DNA of 14,702 bases from Lachnospiraceae bacterium UBA4380 (GTDB taxonomy: Bacteria; Bacillota; Clostridia; Lachnospirales; Lachnospiraceae): assembly GCA_002390025.1 (NCBI GenBank), contig DGRU01000143.1, positions 13,359 to 28,060 on the forward strand, read 5' to 3'. The position numbers and the translations under genes were made by a program. Below the pieces are notes generated by a model. That model was not told the origin of the DNA. It did no database searches and saw only the letters and a list, made by a program, of their open reading frames with translations. Positions 5,178 through 13,413 of this stretch are shown here, piece after piece (the first letter of the stretch is position 1; every line of letters starts with the position of its first letter).

Positions 5178-7061
5178 ATGTCAGACGAAAGATTCGAATA
5201 TGGAAAAGATTTTCAGGAAAACAAGGCGGAGACTCCCAGCATGACAGATGCATCCGGCACGGACTCCGCCGATTCAACCGGCGGTGCACGGGACTCCGGC
5301 TCCGGTTACGGGAGCTCTGCAGGCAGCGGGAAACCGGCGGGTTACAATTACAGCGGTTCTGCGGCGTTTCCGGGTTCCGCCAATGGAAGACCTGCCGGAT
5401 CTGAAGAAGGTACGGGATACAACTACAGCGATTACAGAACAGAACATCAATACAGCGACTACAGGGCAGCTTCCGGCAGAACAGAACGTCAGTACAGCGG
5501 CTATAACGCAGCTTCCGGCAGTACGGAAGACCAGTACAGCGGTTCCGGCTCATCTTCCGGAGATTCGGGATATGGCTTTTCAGGCCGGCAGGGCAGCACT
5601 GACGATTCTGCGGGCACAGGCCGCTATTACAGCTACAGCAGGACAGAGGAGAGCGGGGAAAGCTTCACTCCTCCCACGCCTCCGGTTGCTCCCCGCAGGA
5701 GCGGCAGCAAAAAGGGACGCGGACCGCTCGCAGCCATACTGGCTGTGATCCTGGTCTTTGTGATCGGGGCGGGTGCCGTAGCCATGGTCTCCCTGCGCTC
5801 AAAAGGAGACTCCGCTTCAGGCAGTTCCTCTTCCGCCCAGGCCCGCGTTGAGAGCTCTGCGGATTCTGCGGACGAGGAAAAGAAAGACGCTGACAGTAAA
5901 GAAGGAGTAATAACCACGGGCAACAGGATCGCGACCGTCGAAGAAGCCATGAGCGAGAGCTCCCTCGGAGACACCACGGTTGCCGATGTGGCTGAAAAAG
6001 TCATGCCCTCTATCGTCTCTGTCTACAACAAGTTCACTGAGGAGAGCGAGTTCTTCGGAAGGACTTATACACAGGAAGGCGAGTCCGCGGGCTCCGGAAT
6101 CATCATTGAACAGACAGATACCGAGCTCCTGCTCGTCACCAACAACCACGTGGTCGCCGGCGCAGACAGCCTGAGCGTTCAGTTTATCGATGAGACAAAC
6201 TGTGAGGCTTCTCTGAAGGGAACCGATGTCAGCACAGACCTGGCAGTCATCTCTGTCCCTTTGGAGGAACTCTCTGCAGAGACCAGAAAGAGTATTGCCA
6301 TCGCAGAACTGGGCGACTCCGATTCTCTGCGGATCGGCGAGCATGCGATCGCCATCGGCAACGCCCTTGGATACGGACAGTCTCTGACAGTCGGCTATAT
6401 CAGCGCGCTGAACCGTGAGATCACCAGTGAGGACGGGATCACCGGCACATTTATTCAGACAGATGCGGCGATCAACCCCGGTAATTCCGGCGGAGCCCTG
6501 CTCAATTCCAAGGGTCAGGTCATCGGCATCAATTCCAATAAGATCGGCGGAGACGCCATCGAGGGTATGGGATTTGCAATCCCGATTTCCAAGGCGATCC
6601 CCATCATTGACAGCCTCAAGACCCAGGAGAGCAAGACCAAGGTCGCCGAAGAGGACCAGGGTGTTCTGGGAATCCTGGGTATCACCGTCACATCGGATGT
6701 GGCAAGTGCATACGGAATGCCCATCGGCGCCTATGTCGAGGAGATCATTGACGGAAGCGGATCTGCCCAGAGCGATCTGCAGCAGGGAGATATCATCACT
6801 GCGATCAACGGTCAGACGATTGGCGGCATGGAAGATCTTCAGAACCAGCTCGTCTATTACAGCGCCGGTGAGGAAGTGACCCTGACAGTGCAGCATCCCG
6901 TTGACGGCGGCAAATATGAGGAACGGGAGATCAAGGTGACACTCTCCAGGAGAAGTTCCGTGCAATCTTCCGACGGAAGCGGAAGTCAGCAGGCACCCGG
7001 AAGGGAGTCTGAAGAGCAGCAGGACGATTCCGGAATCTTCTCATTTCCCTTCGGATTCTGA
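5178..7061 (+). CDS. htrA: Membrane-anchored HtrA/DegP-family serine protease with PDZ domain
   Basis: 627 residues. The order is: an unusual hydrophilic Tyr/Ser/Gly-rich tail (1-175) with repeated QYSDY/QYSGY and AASGRTE/AASGSTE units; a KKGRG basic stretch; one membrane helix at about 182-206; a Ser/Glu-rich stalk; the trypsin-like domain; and one PDZ domain at about 494-591. The catalytic triad is complete: H324 (TNNHVVAG), D354 (STDLAVIS), S437 (NPGNSGGAL). The basic side of the helix places the tail in the cytoplasm and the protease outside, where the family degrades misfolded envelope or secreted proteins. Typical Firmicute HtrA proteins are 400-500 residues; the tail accounts for the excess. 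GAGAGGG 9 bases upstream supports the start. clpX-like follows 191 bases later. Confidence 0.93.
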   Translation: MSDERFEYGKDFQENKAETPSMTDASGTDSADSTGGARDSGSGYGSSAGSGKPAGYNYSGSAAFPGSANGRPAGSEEGTGYNYSDYRTEHQYSDYRAASGRTERQYSGYNAASGSTEDQYSGSGSSSGDSGYGFSGRQGSTDDSAGTGRYYSYSRTEESGESFTPPTPPVAPRRSGSKKGRGPLAAILAVILVFVIGAGAVAMVSLRSKGDSASGSSSSAQARVESSADSADEEKKDADSKEGVITTGNRIATVEEAMSESSLGDTTVADVAEKVMPSIVSVYNKFTEESEFFGRTYTQEGESAGSGIIIEQTDTELLLVTNNHVVAGADSLSVQFIDETNCEASLKGTDVSTDLAVISVPLEELSAETRKSIAIAELGDSDSLRIGEHAIAIGNALGYGQSLTVGYISALNREITSEDGITGTFIQTDAAINPGNSGGALLNSKGQVIGINSNKIGGDAIEGMGFAIPISKAIPIIDSLKTQESKTKVAEEDQGVLGILGITVTSDVASAYGMPIGAYVEEIIDGSGSAQSDLQQGDIITAINGQTIGGMEDLQNQLVYYSAGEEVTLTVQHPVDGGKYEEREIKVTLSRRSSVQSSDGSGSQQAPGRESEEQQDDSGIFSFPFGF

Positions 7062-7077
7062 CCTGCTGACGGAATTC

Positions 7078-7103
7078 CATAAAATTCATAAAAAATCATA
7101 AAA
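7078..7103 (+). repeat. Three phased CATAAAA units
   Basis: CATAAAA occurs at 7078, 7087 and 7097, close to one helical turn apart, just after the htrA stop. Phased A-tracts bend DNA and can act as an UP-like element for a promoter before the next gene. No clear -35/-10 pair could be set in the following bases, and chance in AT-rich spacer DNA is possible. Confidence 0.35.
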
Positions 7104-7140
7104 CTCTCCCCTTTTTATTTACGCGAAAACATTGAGAGGA

Positions 7141-7206
7141 GCCGCTCCGGTGAGCGGCAGTTCAGAAAGAGAGATCAGCCCCGCCCTGCAGACTGCAGGA
7201 CGGGGC
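7141..7206 (+). other. Two strong hairpins between htrA and clpX-like gene
   Basis: Hairpin 1: GCCGCTC (7141-7147), loop CGGT, GAGCGGC (7152-7158), perfect. Hairpin 2: GCCCCG (7178-7183)/CGGGGC (7201-7206) continues, after one C-A mismatch, into CCTGCAG (7185-7191)/CTGCAGG (7193-7199). Neither is followed by a T-run, so they are more likely leader or processing structures than terminators. Hairpin 2 ends 46 bases before the next ATG. Confidence 0.5.
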
Positions 7207-7252
7207 ATAGTGGCATTAAAGAAAAAGCAAAAACAGGAAGCGGTATCTGTAT

Positions 7253-9085
7253 ATGGCATACAATAAGGAAAATGATAATGGCGATTCGCACAGGACGGAG
7301 TACTGCGTCATGTGCAGACGTTCGGATGAGACAGCCGGGAAAATGATCCATATGCCGGGAAATCTGTGCGTTTGCGGTGACTGCATGCAGAAGATGATGG
7401 ACTATGCCGGCAGCATGGATTTTTCAAAACTCACCGGTGATCCTTCATCGATGCAGAATCTGTTTCATATGTTCGGCGGGGGATTCCCCTATGGCGGAAG
7501 TTCTGACAGAGACCATACATCCGGCGGATCAGCCGGTACTTCCGCGGGCAAAAGCCATGCGCAGGACACAGACGGGTCCGCAGAGGATCCGGCAAGCCGG
7601 ACTGCAGCAGGATCCGGTGAGAAAGCAGCAGAGAAGGACGAAAAGGACGGCCTGCCGCCGGCAGCTCCTGAGATCATTGTCGAAGCAGGGCAGGCGGATG
7701 AAGCCGGTGAGACAGATGAATCCCTTGAGGATGTGACAGAAGGCGGCAATATCTTTGACGCGGACTCCATCCTCAGAGCTCTGGGCGGCATCAGAGCGGA
7801 CGGCCGGGACGTGGAAGAAGAGGACACAGACGAAGAGACCGGCAAAAAGGGCCGGAAGGGCCCGTCTATCAGTTTTCTGAACCTGGGGGATATTTTCGGC
7901 AACGGAGGCGGATTCGGCCAGTCTGGCCCCAAGGTCAAAAAGAAAAAGAAAAATACACGCAAACCGGTATTTTCCATCGATAATATCCCGGCTCCCCACA
8001 GGATCAAGGAGGAGCTCGACCGCTATGTCATCGGTCAGGACCGGGCCAAGAAATTTATCTCTGTGGCCGCCTATAATCATTACAAGCGCGTCAAGACAGG
8101 GACGATGGATGAGATCGAGATCGAGAAATCCAATATCCTTCTGATCGGACCTACCGGCTGCGGCAAGACCTATCTGGTACGCACGCTGGCGGAACTTCTG
8201 GATGTCCCGCTGGCCATTTCCGATGCCACTTCGCTCACTGAGGCCGGCTACATCGGAGATGATATCGAGAGCGTGATCTCCAAGCTCCTCGCGGCAGCGG
8301 ACAATGATGTGGAAAAGGCGGAAAAGGGCATCGTCTTTATCGACGAGATCGACAAGATCGCCAAAAAACGCAATACCAGTTCCCGGGACGTCAGCGGCGA
8401 ATCTGTCCAGCAGGGTCTTTTGAAACTGCTGGAAGGGGCAGAGGTGGAGGTCCCGGTGGGTGCCAGCAGCAAAAACGCCATGGTCCCCCTGGCAACTGTG
8501 AATACCCGCAACATCCTCTTTATCTGCGGCGGCGCCTTTCCCAACCTTGAGACGATCATCCGTGAGCGCCTGCAGAAGCAGACCTCGATGGGCTTCGGCG
8601 CCCAGCTCAAGGATCATTATGATAATGACAAAAATATCCTGGACCACGTCACCAATGAGGACCTGCGCCGCTTCGGCATGATCCCCGAATTTATAGGCCG
8701 TCTGCCCATCACCTGTGTCCTGCAGGGACTGGATCAGAATATGCTCATACGTATCCTGAGCGAGCCAAAAAACGCGATCCTCAGGCAGTACCAGAAGCTT
8801 CTTGCCCTGGACGAGGTGGACCTGCAGTTTGAGGACGATGCCCTGGAGGCCATTGCCTCCAAGGCACTCGAACTTGATACAGGCGCCCGCGCGCTGCGCT
8901 CGGTCATCGAGAAATTCATGATGGATATCATGTATGAAATTCCCAAGGACGATAACATCGGAAAGGTGACGATCACCCGCGCCTTTGTGGAAGGAAAGGG
9001 CGGTCCCCTGATCGAGATCCGCACCGATACTCCCAGGCAGATCGCCATGAACACGGCAGCACCGGCCCCGGAGCCTGCTACATAA
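7253..9085 (+). CDS. ClpX-type AAA+ unfoldase paralogue with long acidic linker
   Basis: 610 residues against about 420 for ordinary ClpX. An N-terminal zinc-binding domain has C18, C21, C41 and C44. A roughly 190-residue linker (about 50-240) is rich in Asp/Glu/Gly/Ser and ends in KKKKKN. The AAA+ core follows: PAPHRIKEELDRYVIGQD, Walker A GPTGCGKT (299-306), pore loop GYIGDD (Y333; GYVGED in classical ClpX), Walker B FIDEID (D364, E365), arginine finger in EFIGRLP (R483) and sensor-2 GAR (R546). The ClpP-docking loop is present as MGF (446-448), so ClpP partnership is plausible. The region of the substrate-binding RKH loop reads GASSKNAMVP instead. It is probably a second, lineage-specific ClpX; the standard clpX would sit beside clpP elsewhere. 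The start is supported by AGGAAG 12 bases upstream. Confidence 0.92.
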   Translation: MAYNKENDNGDSHRTEYCVMCRRSDETAGKMIHMPGNLCVCGDCMQKMMDYAGSMDFSKLTGDPSSMQNLFHMFGGGFPYGGSSDRDHTSGGSAGTSAGKSHAQDTDGSAEDPASRTAAGSGEKAAEKDEKDGLPPAAPEIIVEAGQADEAGETDESLEDVTEGGNIFDADSILRALGGIRADGRDVEEEDTDEETGKKGRKGPSISFLNLGDIFGNGGGFGQSGPKVKKKKKNTRKPVFSIDNIPAPHRIKEELDRYVIGQDRAKKFISVAAYNHYKRVKTGTMDEIEIEKSNILLIGPTGCGKTYLVRTLAELLDVPLAISDATSLTEAGYIGDDIESVISKLLAAADNDVEKAEKGIVFIDEIDKIAKKRNTSSRDVSGESVQQGLLKLLEGAEVEVPVGASSKNAMVPLATVNTRNILFICGGAFPNLETIIRERLQKQTSMGFGAQLKDHYDNDKNILDHVTNEDLRRFGMIPEFIGRLPITCVLQGLDQNMLIRILSEPKNAILRQYQKLLALDEVDLQFEDDALEAIASKALELDTGARALRSVIEKFMMDIMYEIPKDDNIGKVTITRAFVEGKGGPLIEIRTDTPRQIAMNTAAPAPEPAT

Positions 9086-9096
9086 AGATCCTGTCT

Positions 9097-9124
9097 TTAA
9101 CAAATACACATTATATGGTATACT
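9097..9124 (+). promoter_or_regulatory. Promoter of the S8 protease gene
   Basis: TTAACA (9097-9102) and TATACT (9119-9124) are separated by 16 bases, near the sigma-A consensus. RNA would begin near 9131, giving a leader of about 68 bases with a 6-bp TGAAAG/CTTTCA pair (9141-9146, 9167-9172). It allows expression independent of the clpX-like gene. Confidence 0.6.
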
Positions 9125-9198
9125 ATATTAATTGTTCTCCTGAAAGACGGAGTGCATGATATCAGACTTTCATTTCACAGAGCGGGAAAGGACATAAT

Positions 9199-12100
9199 AT
9201 GATAAAAAAAATATCGAAAATGAACGGGTCCCGAACCGGAAAATCTGCTAAACAGACAAGGACAGGCAGATACAGGTATGCTTTGGTCCTGGGTGCTTTG
9301 CTGACAGTGCTGATCACAGGAGCCGGATTCGGATGCCTGCGGGCACAGGCAGAGGAGAAGGTGGCATCGACCGTCGTCATAAATACTTCCTCGGAGGAAG
9401 AGTTTGCGGCGGAGACCTCAGAACTGGCAAAACAGAATGCCGGGCTGTCGATCAAGAGTGCCGGGGAGGCAAAGCCTTATTCCGCTGCCCGCCTGATCGT
9501 AGGGATGAAGGACGGAGAGAAGGCTGATCTTTCCAAATATAATGCGGTAAAGGTCGTCGAGAGCGATTTCGGCGTGAGCCTGGTCCAGTTCAAATCTGCC
9601 GAGGAAGCAAAAAAAGCGGCAGAGAAGATCGAAAATCTGTCCGGTGTCTCCTATGTAGAGCCTGATGACTGCTTCATGAATATCGGCGATACGGTTGTTG
9701 ATGAAGTCGGCCCCGGTGAAAGCAGCGAGACGAAGGAGATTCCTTCCGGGGACACCGGGGAAACAGACAATGTGGGCAGCATGGGCGATCTGACCATCGG
9801 AGGCAAAACCTATTCCGGCCAGGATGATCTGATCTTCGAAAACTCCCTGGAGACGGAGTCCATCACCATTTCCTCGGAAGCCATGTCCTGGGGGCCTGCC
9901 TACATCCAGGCGGACAAGTATGCCGCTTTCGTCAAGGCGAATACAAATAAATCGATCAAGGTCGCTGTCGTGGATACCGGTGTATCCGCTCACACAAGGC
10001 TGTCAGGAAGACTTCTTGGCGGCAAGGATTTTGTGGACAATGACAATGATGCCTCCGATAAGAACGGACACGGAACCCACGTGTCCGGCATCATCGTGGA
10101 CTGCACGCCCGGGATCAATGTCAAGATCCTTCCGGTCCGTGTCATGAATGCCTCCGGTGAGGGCAGCCCTTCCATCGTCGGCAACGGAATCCGCTATGCG
10201 GCAAACAGCGGCGCCAAGGTCATCAACCTGAGCCTGGGTGCATACACACATTATGAGTACATCGAACAGTGCATCACCTATGCTCACAACAAGGGAGCCA
10301 CTGTCGTGGTTGCGGCAGGAAACGAGAGTGACAACACACAGTTCGTCTGCCCTGCGCATATGACCAGCCCCATCGTAGTCGGAGCGATCGATTCAGAAGG
10401 AAAGAGAGCGTATTTTTCCAATTACGGAAAAACACTGGATGTTGTTGCACCCGGCGTGAATATCAGGAGCTGCTGGCTGAACGGCAAGTATGCGTCTGCC
10501 AGCGGAACCTCTATGGCAGTACCGCATATCTCCGCGGCGGCAGCCATGTACAGACTGATGAATCCTTCCATCACACCTGCCAAGACGGAATATATGGTCA
10601 GGTGCTATGCCAAGGATCTGGGCACAAAGGGAACGGACAGCTATTACGGCAGAGGCGTACCCCGCATGGCGGGCGCCATCACTCCCAGCAAGGTCACTAT
10701 GTCACAGACGACTGCCTCTCTCAGGGTGGGAAATACCCTGACCCTGAAGGCTGTGATCTCACCCTCCTATGCCGGCAGAAATCAGCTGACATGGTCCACG
10801 AGCAATGACAGTATCGTGTCAGTGTCCGGCGGCAAGCTGACTGCTCTGCACGAAGGTGAAGCGGTCATTACTGTCAAGACAGTGAACGGCAAGACGGCAA
10901 CCTGCAAGGTGACGGTCTCCAATGCCACAGGAGAACTCCTGCAGATCGGGACACTCATGAAGAGTCCTGTGTTCAAATCGATCACCACGACTCTGAGCAT
11001 TGTTGAGGAAACTGCCAGGAAGAGCAGCGCCGCAGCTGCTTCTGACAGGAAGAACACTGCTGCTTCCGCGCAGAACGGCAGTTCCGAAAGCGGAAAGTCC
11101 TCCGGCACATCTTCGCCGGCACAGGCAGTCACTGCAGCGGCTTCCGGACAGACGGATACCGCAAAGCCTGCGGCTCCCGGCGCCGGGACACAGACGCAGG
11201 AATCTCAGAAAATCTATATTTATCCGTCCGAAAAGACCGGCAATACGCCGGTCCGGGACGGAAGCATTGTGGCAGGATCCCGTCTTGCTCTGGACGCAGA
11301 AATCGTTCCGGTGCAGGAGGGGACTGCTCTTTCATGGCAGAGCAGCGCCCCGGCTGTCGCGTCAGTCGATGAAAACGGCGTCGTGACAGCCTTTTCTGCA
11401 GGAGAAGCACAGATCACGGCAGTGCTTGCCTCCGCAGACAGTCAGGGCAGTGCATCCGGGACATACAGCATCAAAGTCGTGGATCCCTCTGCTCTTACAA
11501 GACTTGCCTCCTACAGCGCAGGGGACGCGCCCGAAGTGACAATCGATGTGGTGCTCCGTCTGCCTGCCTCTCTGAGCGATGACGGCCGGGGAGGGACGGA
11601 CCGGATCAATCCGGCGGCGGATTATGTCGCTGCAGTTCTCAGCAGAGAGGGCTCAGATGCGGTCCTGCTCGGCGCAGTGGATCTGGGCGGCGACAACAGC
11701 GGAGCAGTCCATGTCCATGAATCAGAGGGCGGCGGGAAACGTACCGGCATCACTGAGATCAGCGGTGCATCAGAGGAAATTCTGACCGGTCTCTCTGCCG
11801 GCAAAAAGGCATCTGAGACGGGAATTCTCTATATGCGCTCGATCAGCGCGGACGGATGCAAAGCCGATCTGTCCTTCGCGGCAGACGTAGAGGCTCTGCG
11901 TGCCCTGGCAGATGCAGGGGAAGCGCGCACGGAAACGCTTTCAGACTGTCAGATCGCCGTCTACACGGCAGATGCATTCGAGAAAAGAGAAGAAGCAGCA
12001 GACAGGGATGACAGAGAAGCTGTTCGGAAAATTGATGAGGAAGCTGTCTGCACATGCAGCTTCACGCTGTCCTATGATATTCCCGCTCAGGAAACAGAAC

Positions 12101-12501
12101 CGGCAGATACTGCCCCTGAAGCAGAGAAGAGAAATGACGGGCAGACCCCCGAAGATGCAGACGGAAGCAGCAGGGATACAGGAGATTCCGGTGAAGAAGC
12201 AGCGGAACCTGATCAGGGCTCCGGAGACGATAGGCCCGCGGATCAGGATGGGGCTGAAAATGATCAGGCCGGACAAGAGGATGAAAAGGATGATTCCTCT
12301 TATACCCCTGAGGAAGCCGGCGGCAATGACACCTCGGATGCTCCACAGGCAGGAGAAGAAGCCGCTGAATCCGGGGATACTTCCGCGGAGGAAGATCCTG
12401 CCGGAGAAAAGGCCCCTGCGGAGGAAGTTGGCGGCGTAGATGCGCAGCAGTCATCTTCCCAGCCTTCATCTTCCGAAACTGACAGTGCACTGGACTCATA
12501 A
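9199..12501 (+). CDS. Secreted subtilisin-family (S8) protease with Big_2-like domains and acidic tail
   Basis: 1100 residues. The signal peptide has a basic start, hydrophobic core ALVLGALLTVLITGAGFG, and probable cut after AQA (about 51). An I9-like propeptide lies at about 94-160 (RLIVGMKDGEKADL to YVEPDD). The peptidase domain at about 245-485 holds D259 (VVDTGVS), H291 (NGHGTHVSG), oxyanion N375 (AAGNES) and S438 (SGTSMAVPH), all intact. A Big_2-type Ig-like domain spans about 497-575, then a Ser/Ala linker, a second Big-like domain at about 684-764, an unrecognised segment at 770-960, and a Glu/Asp-rich low-complexity tail to the end. No LPXTG, S-layer or C-terminal membrane anchor is seen, so release or charge-based wall binding is likely. 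AAGGA 7 bases before ATG 9199 supports the start. The substrate is unknown. Confidence 0.93.
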   Translation: MIKKISKMNGSRTGKSAKQTRTGRYRYALVLGALLTVLITGAGFGCLRAQAEEKVASTVVINTSSEEEFAAETSELAKQNAGLSIKSAGEAKPYSAARLIVGMKDGEKADLSKYNAVKVVESDFGVSLVQFKSAEEAKKAAEKIENLSGVSYVEPDDCFMNIGDTVVDEVGPGESSETKEIPSGDTGETDNVGSMGDLTIGGKTYSGQDDLIFENSLETESITISSEAMSWGPAYIQADKYAAFVKANTNKSIKVAVVDTGVSAHTRLSGRLLGGKDFVDNDNDASDKNGHGTHVSGIIVDCTPGINVKILPVRVMNASGEGSPSIVGNGIRYAANSGAKVINLSLGAYTHYEYIEQCITYAHNKGATVVVAAGNESDNTQFVCPAHMTSPIVVGAIDSEGKRAYFSNYGKTLDVVAPGVNIRSCWLNGKYASASGTSMAVPHISAAAAMYRLMNPSITPAKTEYMVRCYAKDLGTKGTDSYYGRGVPRMAGAITPSKVTMSQTTASLRVGNTLTLKAVISPSYAGRNQLTWSTSNDSIVSVSGGKLTALHEGEAVITVKTVNGKTATCKVTVSNATGELLQIGTLMKSPVFKSITTTLSIVEETARKSSAAAASDRKNTAASAQNGSSESGKSSGTSSPAQAVTAAASGQTDTAKPAAPGAGTQTQESQKIYIYPSEKTGNTPVRDGSIVAGSRLALDAEIVPVQEGTALSWQSSAPAVASVDENGVVTAFSAGEAQITAVLASADSQGSASGTYSIKVVDPSALTRLASYSAGDAPEVTIDVVLRLPASLSDDGRGGTDRINPAADYVAAVLSREGSDAVLLGAVDLGGDNSGAVHVHESEGGGKRTGITEISGASEEILTGLSAGKKASETGILYMRSISADGCKADLSFAADVEALRALADAGEARTETLSDCQIAVYTADAFEKREEAADRDDREAVRKIDEEAVCTCSFTLSYDIPAQETEPADTAPEAEKRNDGQTPEDADGSSRDTGDSGEEAAEPDQGSGDDRPADQDGAENDQAGQEDEKDDSSYTPEEAGGNDTSDAPQAGEEAAESGDTSAEEDPAGEKAPAEEVGGVDAQQSSSQPSSSETDSALDS

Positions 12502-12565
12502 CCGGATAAAAGCGGATACAAAACGGAGTTAAAACGGATGGAGCCAGGCTCCTGAAAAGAAGAGA

Positions 12566-12602
12566 CCCCCGGAAAGAGATTGACTTCTCTTCTTTCCGGG
12601 GG
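12566..12602. terminator. Bidirectional intrinsic terminator
   Basis: CCCCCGGAAAG (12566-12576) pairs perfectly over 11 bp with CTTTCCGGGGG (12592-12602). On the minus strand it is followed by TCTCTTCTTTTC, a good U-rich tail for the operon coming from 13800. On the plus strand CCTGTTTAT follows, a weaker tail for the S8 gene. The convergent position between two gene ends fits a shared terminator. Confidence 0.8.
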
Positions 12603-12616
12603 CCTGTTTATGTCCC

Positions 12617-13333
12617 TTATTTCTCTACAGTCATCATATCTTTGTAAAAGGCGGTGATACATGCGTACTGACAGCAGGATACCCAGATATTAGCCAGGCC
12701 GAGGGAGAAAATGCCCAGCAGATGGAGAGGCAGGAGTCTGATATACAGCAGCAGAAGCCTCAGCCTGTTCCCCCGCATCATGGCGGAAGAGGCGCGCAGG
12801 ATCCTGTCCGCAGTCAGATCGGGAAAATCCAGCAGCAGGTAGTTGCTCATGGCAAAGGTGAGATCCCAGAAGAGAAAACCCGCCAGGCAGACCGCCGTAA
12901 GCCCTCCGATGACAGGAAGAGAAGCGCTGATGGATTCCGGCGGCAGGATATACATGTACAGCTGAAGAGGAAGCAGGCAGACGAACTGTCCTGCAGTGAT
13001 GAAGGCGCGGACGCGGATACATGTGTCGGAATTTTCAAAAAACCCGGTCAGCAGATTCCTGACCAGAGCCTGCTTGTCGTAGAGGAGCCTCAGAAAAATA
13101 GAGGACAGACCGATCCCGAACAGACTGATAAAGACTGTCGTGAGATAGCGCACTGCCAGGTTCAGGGTCAGACCCAGATATTTGTTGGAAAAAGTAAAGG
13201 TATAGGAAAACTCAGTCAAAAGAATTGAAAGAGATACAAAGAGAAGAAGACTCCATACCGCTATGCTCAGATGCCCGAGCAGAGCCTTTCTGGCGTCCGC
13301 AAAGATTTCTGCATTTGTTTTGTGATGTTTCAT
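12617..13333 (-). CDS. DUF975-like integral membrane protein
   Basis: 238 residues with about five hydrophobic helices: 20-40, 58-85, 110-130, 137-160, and a long one near 190-220 that may be two. The pattern after the fourth helix, RASSAMMRGNRLRLLLLYIR, and the C-terminal ANIWVSCCQYACITAFYKDM resemble the DUF975 family, whose members end in a helix followed by A.FY. The function of the family is not established. The start is fixed by GGAG 7 bases before the ATG (13331-13333). It is the second gene of a probable minus-strand pair, 80 bases after the 128-residue membrane protein, and ends 14 bases from the shared terminator. Confidence 0.75.
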   Translation of the reverse strand: MKHHKTNAEIFADARKALLGHLSIAVWSLLLFVSLSILLTEFSYTFTFSNKYLGLTLNLAVRYLTTVFISLFGIGLSSIFLRLLYDKQALVRNLLTGFFENSDTCIRVRAFITAGQFVCLLPLQLYMYILPPESISASLPVIGGLTAVCLAGFLFWDLTFAMSNYLLLDFPDLTADRILRASSAMMRGNRLRLLLLYIRLLPLHLLGIFSLGLANIWVSCCQYACITAFYKDMMTVEK

Positions 13334-13413
13334 AGATTTCTCCGGAATATATCCTGATCATGGGAGGCCTGTCCAAGGACAAAAGGAACCGCTTTCTTTT
13401 GCCTGCGCTTTTG

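Noticed and set aside
5420-5640. CRISPR-like repeat array in the htrA 5' region
   Set aside because: The repeats are in-frame codon repeats for tyrosine-rich protein, irregular in length, and without unique spacers.
5817-6965. 382-codon open frame antisense to htrA
   Set aside because: The complete HtrA triad on the plus strand explains the locus.
7529-9109. 526-codon open frame antisense to the ClpX paralogue
   Set aside because: Shadow of a real gene with full AAA+ motifs; the antisense product shows no recognisable domain and no ribosome site of note.
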